The notes beneath the pieces are model-generated. The model was not told the origin of the DNA. It ran no database searches and saw nothing but the letters and a program-made list of their open reading frames with translations. From positions 1 to 49,792 of the forward strand of contig WQWU01000013.1 of NCBI GenBank assembly GCA_009785215.1: DNA of 49,792 nucleotides. Reading direction: 5' to 3'. Positions 44,730 to 49,792 of this stretch are shown in pieces. The translations under genes and the position numbers were made by a program. This stretch comes from Treponema sp. Lineage in GTDB: Bacteria > Spirochaetota > Spirochaetia > Treponematales > Breznakiellaceae. Within the stretch, counting starts at the first letter, position 1. Every line of letters starts with the position of its first letter.

Positions 44730-47700
44730 GTGTATAAGCCAGTAAATGTTAGAGTCAATTTTCCTAAACTAGAAGAAGAAATCCTTGAATTCTGGGAAAA
44801 AAATGATATTTTTCAAAAATCTTTAAAAATGCGGAAAGACCAGCCGGGCGCAAAAGAGTTTGTTTTTTATGACGGACCTCCCTTTGCTACGGGGCTTCCG
44901 CATTTTGGGCATTTTGTTCCCAATACAATAAAAGATATAATTCCGCGATACCAGTGCATGAAAGGCAGAATAGTAGAAAGAAGATTCGGCTGGGATTGCC
45001 ATGGGCTGCCTGTAGAAAACTTAATAGAAAAAGAACTTGGTTTAAATTCCAAAACTGCAATAGAAGAATTCGGCATTGCAAAATTTAACGAAGCATGCCG
45101 CGCTTCTGTACTGCGTTATGTGCAAGAATGGCGTCAGACAATTACGCGCCTTGGACGCTGGGTAGATTTTGACAATGACTATAAAACCATGGAACCGGAT
45201 TACATGGAAACAATCTGGTGGGTTATGAAAATGCTCTGGGATAAAGGTTTGCTTTACGAGGGGCATTACATTCTTCCTTATTGTCCGCGGTGCGCTACAG
45301 TTCTTTCCAACCACGAGCTTAACCTTGGCGGGTATAAAGACGTACATGACCCTGCTATCACCGTAAGGTTTAAAATAAAAAATGAAAAAGATATTCCGCC
45401 AAATTCATATTTTCTTGCTTGGACAACAACTCCATGGACGCTTCCGTCTAATCTTGCTTTAACTGTGGGCGCGGATATTGATTATGTTTTAATAGAAGAT
45501 TTATCTGCATCGTGTAATTATATTCTTGCAGAGGCAAGACTGCCTGTTTATTACAAAACCGAAACCGGCAATGCAGCTAATCAAGAAGTTAATAATCAAT
45601 ATAAAATAATCTGGCATAAAAAAGGCGAAGAACTTTTAGGGCTTCAATATGAACCGCTTTTGCCGTATTTTAAAGATACTCCGAATGCATTTCGTATTTT
45701 CCTTGGCGATTTTGTTACAACAGAAGACGGTACAGGTATTGTTCATACAGCTCCTGGTTTCGGCGAAGACGATGCCCGTGTATTAAAAGGAAGCGGCATA
45801 CCTGTAATTTGCCCTGTAGATGCCGAATGCCGTTTTACTGAAGAAGTAACAGATTTTTCCGGTTTATATGTAAAGGATGCAGACAAGGGAATCATAGAAA
45901 AATTAAAACAAGAAGGCAAACTTGTAAAACGCGATCAGCTTCTTCATGCATATCCGCACTGCTGGAGATGTTCAAGCCCGCTTATCTACCGTGCTGTTGG
46001 TTCATGGTTTGTCAGTGTAGAAAAAATAAAAAATGACATGCTGGAAGCAAATAGTCAAATCTACTGGATGCCTGAACATATAAAAGAAGGGCGATTCGGC
46101 AAGTGGCTGGAAGGCGCACGCGATTGGGCAATATCCAGAAGCCGTTATTGGGGGAACCCGCTTCCAATATGGCGATGCGATGAATGCGGAAAAACAATTT
46201 GTATAGGAAGCCGCGAAGAGCTTGAAAAACTTTCAGGTGTATACCCGCAGGATTTACATAAACATTATGTCGATGAAATAACAATTCCGTGCTGTAAAAA
46301 CGGCGGCTCATGCTGCGGTAAAATGATACGTGTTCCGGAAGTTTTAGACTGCTGGTTTGAATCAGGCGCAATGCCGTATGCACAGAGCCATTATCCTTTT
46401 AAAAACAAGGAATTTTTTGATAGTCACTTTCCTTCCGATTTTATAAGCGAAGGACTGGATCAAACACGCGGCTGGTTTTATACCCTTACAGTTCTTGCCG
46501 CTGCATTGTTTAAAAAACCTGCGTTTAAAACCTGCGTTGTTAACGGTCTTGTTCTGGCAGCCGACGGAAAAAAGATGAGCAAAAGTCTCCGCAACTATAC
46601 AGACCCTAACGAAGTTATTAACCTGTTCGGCGCGGATGCGCTTCGTCTTTTCCTTGTGCATTCCGCTGTTGTAAAAGCAGACGACCTTCGTTACAGCGAT
46701 GATGGCGTACGCGAAGTAATGAAAAGTTTAATAATTCCGCTGTGGAATGCTTATAGTTTTTTTGTAACATACGCAAATATCGATAATGTTACACCCGCAT
46801 CCGCGCCGGAAAAATGCGTTAATCCGCTGGATCAATGGATACTTTCTGAAACACAAACCCTTATCGAAAAAACCGGCGGCGCTCTTGATTCCTGCGATCT
46901 TTCACGCGCTATAGATCCAATTTTAAAATTTATAGACCTTCTTAATAACTGGTATATACGCCGTTCGCGCCGCCGTTTTTGGCGTTCTGCCGGTGCAGAC
47001 GGCGAAAATGACAGCGACAAACTGGAAGCTTACGGTACATTGTACGAAGCGCTCAAAACACTTATAACTGTTTCTGCCCCTTTTATGCCGTTTATAACCG
47101 ATGCAATTTGGCAGAATCTGCGCAAAGATAACGATCCTGAATCTGTGCACCTTTGCGATTTCCCTGATGTAAACGAAAAACGCCGTGATAAAGCGCTGGA
47201 GTTCCGCATGGCATCTGTTATGTCTGCAGTTTCGATAGGCCGCTCCCTTCGTTCTCAGTACAATATAAAAATGCGGCAGCCGCTTCGCAAAGCAGAACTT
47301 GTTACGCGCAATCAGGAAGAAAAAAAATCTTTAATCGAAATGTCAGATATTATCCGCGAAGAACTAAATGTTAAAGAACTTGTTTTTTCCGAAAACGAAG
47401 AAGATTTAATCGAATACGAAGTAAAAGCAAATTTCCGCATTCTGGGAAAAGAACTTGGAAAAGATATGAAAGCCGCCGCAGCAAAAATAGAAAAACTTTC
47501 GCATTCCGAGATTCAAAGCGTTATGGAAGGCGCATCTCTTTCTATAGATATATCCTGCGAAGACGGCAGTGTAAAGCCGCTGGAAATAACTGCAGAAAAG
47601 CTTGATATCCGCCGCAATGAAAAAGCATCTTTGCGTGTTTTAAACGAAGGAACTCTTACTATAGGTCTTGATACAGAAATAACGCGCGAACTTAGTATGG

Positions 47701-47993
47701 AAGGCGATATACGCGATTTAATCCGCGGAATACAAAACACGCGCAAAGAAATTGGACTTTCTGTAACAGATCGTATAGAACTTTTTGTTCATGGTTCGGA
47801 ATCATTAAAAGAAGCATGGGATTGTTTTAAGGAAACCGTTGCAGAAGAAACGCTTGCGCCAAAAGCCGAATGGGTAAAAACAGACGGGCAGATTTCGTTA
47901 GGAACTGCAGCCGAGCCTGACAGTAAGGCAGGCAAAGGTTCCCCTCTTGCAGATGGAGAAGATACATGGTTTGTAAAAATCCAAAAAATATAA
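44730..47993 (+). CDS. ileS: Isoleucyl-tRNA synthetase, eukaryotic-like type
   Basis: 1087 aa. Charges tRNA-Ile. Class I signatures: HFGH (residues 58-61) in GLPHFGHFVPNT and KMSKS (615-619). A CP1 editing domain (about 200-400, with the TWTLPSNLALTV-type motif) and an anticodon-binding C-terminus follow. The length and the absence of the bacterial C-terminal zinc finger match the eukaryotic-like (type 2) enzymes of spirochaetes, which are usually mupirocin-resistant. Start is GTG 44730 in the GTG TAT AAG frame, 8 nt after CAGGAG. The ATG at 44728 is out of frame. Confidence 0.95.
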   Translation: MYKPVNVRVNFPKLEEEILEFWEKNDIFQKSLKMRKDQPGAKEFVFYDGPPFATGLPHFGHFVPNTIKDIIPRYQCMKGRIVERRFGWDCHGLPVENLIEKELGLNSKTAIEEFGIAKFNEACRASVLRYVQEWRQTITRLGRWVDFDNDYKTMEPDYMETIWWVMKMLWDKGLLYEGHYILPYCPRCATVLSNHELNLGGYKDVHDPAITVRFKIKNEKDIPPNSYFLAWTTTPWTLPSNLALTVGADIDYVLIEDLSASCNYILAEARLPVYYKTETGNAANQEVNNQYKIIWHKKGEELLGLQYEPLLPYFKDTPNAFRIFLGDFVTTEDGTGIVHTAPGFGEDDARVLKGSGIPVICPVDAECRFTEEVTDFSGLYVKDADKGIIEKLKQEGKLVKRDQLLHAYPHCWRCSSPLIYRAVGSWFVSVEKIKNDMLEANSQIYWMPEHIKEGRFGKWLEGARDWAISRSRYWGNPLPIWRCDECGKTICIGSREELEKLSGVYPQDLHKHYVDEITIPCCKNGGSCCGKMIRVPEVLDCWFESGAMPYAQSHYPFKNKEFFDSHFPSDFISEGLDQTRGWFYTLTVLAAALFKKPAFKTCVVNGLVLAADGKKMSKSLRNYTDPNEVINLFGADALRLFLVHSAVVKADDLRYSDDGVREVMKSLIIPLWNAYSFFVTYANIDNVTPASAPEKCVNPLDQWILSETQTLIEKTGGALDSCDLSRAIDPILKFIDLLNNWYIRRSRRRFWRSAGADGENDSDKLEAYGTLYEALKTLITVSAPFMPFITDAIWQNLRKDNDPESVHLCDFPDVNEKRRDKALEFRMASVMSAVSIGRSLRSQYNIKMRQPLRKAELVTRNQEEKKSLIEMSDIIREELNVKELVFSENEEDLIEYEVKANFRILGKELGKDMKAAAAKIEKLSHSEIQSVMEGASLSIDISCEDGSVKPLEITAEKLDIRRNEKASLRVLNEGTLTIGLDTEITRELSMEGDIRDLIRGIQNTRKEIGLSVTDRIELFVHGSESLKEAWDCFKETVAEETLAPKAEWVKTDGQISLGTAAEPDSKAGKGSPLADGEDTWFVKIQKI

Positions 47994-48874
47994 GTCTTTT
48001 CTGTGTTATATTTTTATCTGCGGTTTTTTTCTCTTGTCAAAGTTTGCCTAAAGCGCCGCAGGCTTTTTTGCAGGAATCGCGTTTTGTTCCGCTTGATACC
48101 GGCGCATCGGTATATATTTTTTCCAATGTAAAACAGGCAAGGCAGATAATCGAACTTTTACCAATAGAAGAATTAAAAGACAGGCAGATTCGCCGAATGT
48201 TAGACAGAACAGATTTTGTTGCAGCGGCTTTTTTTCCTCCTGGCAGTGCAAAGCGGTTTCAGCTTGTAACATGGGGAAACTATCCCAGTTCACGTATTAG
48301 AATTGCATTCAGATCAAATAAAAATTGGAAAGAACGAACTGCCGCAGACGGATATAAATACTGGCACTCGGCGCCTGACAAACTTTCCATTAAACTTTCT
48401 TCCAGACAGGTTTTTGTTCTGGCATCATTAAATGATTCGCCTTCTGACCCTGTTTATAGAAACCCGGGCGCTCAAATACCGGAAGGATTCGGCGATTTCG
48501 GACAGGCAGCTCTTCTTTCATGCTGGATAGAAAACCCTGGTCCTGCAATTTCCAGATTGATGAATGAAGCGGGAGTACCGCTCAGGTTCCCTGTACAAAA
48601 GCTTTTTATTAATTTTTTATCCGCAGGAAAATCCACAGCAGGTTCAGAAAACATTTATGAAGCAGTATTAAGGTTTCAGTTTGATAACCCCTCGCAGGCT
48701 CGCGGAATGGCAGCTCTCCTTAATTTGGCTTCCGGTTTTGTGTCCGATGATCAGTTTTTTATGCTGCTAACGGCGAATCCGCCAGTTCAAAACGGGAATA
48801 ACCTCGATATAAAAACAGCGCCTCTTGGTATAAAAGAGCTATCTTTACTTTTTGAAATTATTTCATTATATTAA
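47966..48874 (+). CDS. Putative lipoprotein of unknown function
   Basis: 302 aa. Signal sequence with lipobox-like AVFFSC (hydrophobic run LFCVIFLSAVFF), so probably lipid-anchored. The rest is mixed alpha/beta with no recognised family. A central region is SRIRIAFRSNKNWKE and the end is ELSLLFEIISLY. The gene begins inside the 3' end of ileS (28-bp overlap) and precedes the FmdB gene by 8 bp, so all are probably in one operon. Confidence 0.75.
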   Translation: MVCKNPKNISLFCVIFLSAVFFSCQSLPKAPQAFLQESRFVPLDTGASVYIFSNVKQARQIIELLPIEELKDRQIRRMLDRTDFVAAAFFPPGSAKRFQLVTWGNYPSSRIRIAFRSNKNWKERTAADGYKYWHSAPDKLSIKLSSRQVFVLASLNDSPSDPVYRNPGAQIPEGFGDFGQAALLSCWIENPGPAISRLMNEAGVPLRFPVQKLFINFLSAGKSTAGSENIYEAVLRFQFDNPSQARGMAALLNLASGFVSDDQFFMLLTANPPVQNGNNLDIKTAPLGIKELSLLFEIISLY

Positions 48875-48882
48875 GGGTAACT

Positions 48883-49158
48883 ATGCCAACATATGAATAT
48901 GAATGTAAAAGCTGTTCACATAGTTTTGAAGCTTTTCAATCCATGAGCGAACCGCCCTTGAAAGATTGCCCGGATTGCGGAAAAGAAGTCCGCAGGATTA
49001 TCTTTGGCGGAGCCGGTATTATTTTTAAAGGTTCCGGTTTTTATGTAAACGACGGAAAAAAAAGTAAAAACGATGTCAAACCTGAATCAAAACCAGCTTG
49101 TCCAAAAGCAGGCGACAGCGCACCTTGCGCAAAATGCCCGGCGGCGCAAACAGCATAA
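48883..49158 (+). CDS. FmdB-family zinc-ribbon protein
   Basis: 91 aa. The N-terminal PTYEYECKSCSHSFEAFQSM, then CPDCGKEVRRIIFGG, is the FmdB/CxxC_CxxC_SSSS zinc ribbon, with two CxxC pairs at about residues 9-12 and 29-32. A Cys-rich tail follows (SKPACPKAGDSAPCAKCP). Function is unassigned, though regulatory roles were suggested for founding members. The stop shares its last base with the next start (TAATG, 49156-49160). Confidence 0.88.
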   Translation: MPTYEYECKSCSHSFEAFQSMSEPPLKDCPDCGKEVRRIIFGGAGIIFKGSGFYVNDGKKSKNDVKPESKPACPKAGDSAPCAKCPAAQTA

Positions 49159-49487
49159 TGCCAAAACAAAAACCGTTATTTTTTTGCGATAACTGCAGTT
49201 ACGAAGTAGGGGATGATTTAAAAACCTGTCCGTATTGCGGCAGAAATTTTGTTTCGGTGCGCTGCCCAATCTGCGATTATTCAGGGCCGGACAGAATGTT
49301 TCAAAGCGGCTGCCCCATGTGCGGTTATTCCGCTCCTCCCAAACCGAAAACGCCTAAACCAGCAAAGAAAAAACCAGGCCGCAAAAATATCCCTGCAGAT
49401 GAACCGCTTCCTTTTTGGACATACTTATTAACCTTTATAGCTCTTTTAATAGTTATAGCTATTTTTTCCTGGTTAATTACAAAGTAG
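49158..49487 (+). CDS. Membrane protein with zinc ribbons
   Basis: 109 aa. Cys pairs CDNCSYEVGDDLKTCPYCG, then CPICDYSGPDRMFQSGCPMCG, look like two double-CxxC zinc ribbons. A proline/lysine-rich stretch and a single C-terminal transmembrane helix (YLLTFIALLIVIAIFSWLI) follow. No known role. Start ATG 49158 overlaps the FmdB stop, and the longer frame to 49098 lies inside that gene. Confidence 0.75.
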   Translation: MPKQKPLFFCDNCSYEVGDDLKTCPYCGRNFVSVRCPICDYSGPDRMFQSGCPMCGYSAPPKPKTPKPAKKKPGRKNIPADEPLPFWTYLLTFIALLIVIAIFSWLITK

Positions 49488-49525
49488 CAAAAGCACACCT
49501 GCAAGCATATGCACCTTTTATGAAA

Positions 49526-49792
49526 TTACAGTTTTGCTATCTCATCTAGAGAGAGCCCGGTGATTTCGTGTACAAACTCTGGCGTAGAACCCTTAGCTAA
49601 AAGTTTCTTTGCTGTTTCATTGTCTTTATGTGTACTGCATTCTTCCCAAGCTTCCTGTCTGCCTACTTCTCTGCCTTCTTGTCTGCCTACTTCTAAGCCA
49701 TCTTCGCGGGCTTCTTCCCACCAGACCTTCTTTGCATCTTCCAGATTCCATTCTTCCAACAGCATATTTAATACCTCCGAGGCATGTATTTC
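49526..49792 (-). CDS. C-terminus of Rpn/PD-(D/E)XK transposase-like nuclease (partial)
   Basis: The frame is open to the window edge, so this is the last 88 residues of a longer protein. The Glu/Gly-rich EEAREDGLEVGRQEGREVGRQE segment and the ending FVHEITGLSLDEIAKL are typical of the C-terminal tails of Rpn-family (PD-(D/E)XK transposase-like, DUF4351-type) proteins common in treponemes. The nuclease domain lies outside. An ATG at 49765 is unlikely to be the true start. Confidence 0.7.
   Translation of the reverse strand, partial: EIHASEVLNMLLEEWNLEDAKKVWWEEAREDGLEVGRQEGREVGRQEAWEECSTHKDNETAKKLLAKGSTPEFVHEITGLSLDEIAKL

Noticed and set aside
1-49792. CRISPR array, prophage or complete insertion sequence
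   Set aside because: No regularly spaced direct repeats, phage genes, or transposase with inverted repeats were seen. Repeats found are coding or dispersed.

Overview
The window looks like ordinary chromosome of a treponeme-type spirochaete, with moderately low GC. The evidence is the gene content: a TRAP-TPR transporter set (tatT, tatP, fused tatQM), a chemotaxis cluster with CheX and a CheW joined to a CheR-like domain, a BMP/PnrA-type nucleoside ABC transporter, a BspA/TpLRR-type leucine-rich repeat protein and a eukaryotic-like IleRS. I cannot name the species. No prophage, CRISPR array, rRNA or complete insertion sequence was seen. The only mobile-element-like gene is a truncated Rpn-type ORF at the right edge.

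Layout. 281-2860 (-): exoA, rhomboid protease, purine phosphoribosyltransferase and rnhB, joined by three ATGA stop/start overlaps. 2945-8236: MATE exporter, a DUF2974-like hydrolase, cardiolipin synthase, a YrdC/YciO protein and a small unknown protein. 8404-9165: a sigma-54-type promoter in front of a compact sigma-70-family factor. 9220-16331: RNB exoribonuclease, an orphan OppF-type ATPase, secA and an M30-like lipoprotein protease. 16315-22138: rnhA, argF, a hybrid histidine kinase and a phosphohexomutase. 22186-26071: tatT-tatP-tatQM. 26076-31253: two unknown genes, then the mgtC-xseA-xseB-mutL operon (-). 31299-38198: GH36 alpha-galactosidase, cheA-cheWR-cheX and tRNA-Val(GAC). 38255-44696: LRR protein, then a nucleoside ABC transporter plus nucleoside phosphorylase behind a repeat-rich operator. 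44730-49792: ileS, a lipoprotein, two zinc-ribbon proteins and the Rpn fragment.

Main signals. (1) A perfect TGGCAC-N5-TTGC element 31 nt (predicted start to ATG) before a sigma factor suggests an RpoN-to-sigma-70-family cascade resembling the Borrelia RpoN-RpoS route. The factor itself appears to lack the sigma-3 domain. (2) Around ten first-in-operon genes have a -10 hexamer only 5-7 nt before the start codon and no Shine-Dalgarno, which predicts widespread leaderless transcription. Internal or SD-bearing genes behave conventionally. Three divergent gene pairs share gaps of only 45-48 bp. (3) Short dispersed DNA repeats lie in frame inside coding regions: a CTCTGCG-type family in mutL (four copies, both orientations, two frames) and in oppF, and tandem 15-bp palindromes in the secA linker. 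This resembles Rickettsia palindromic elements. (4) A symmetrical repeated operator abuts the consensus promoter of the nucleoside-transport operon.

Most calls rest on motifs read by eye. No database search or computation was run. Residue positions are approximate unless a motif position is given.
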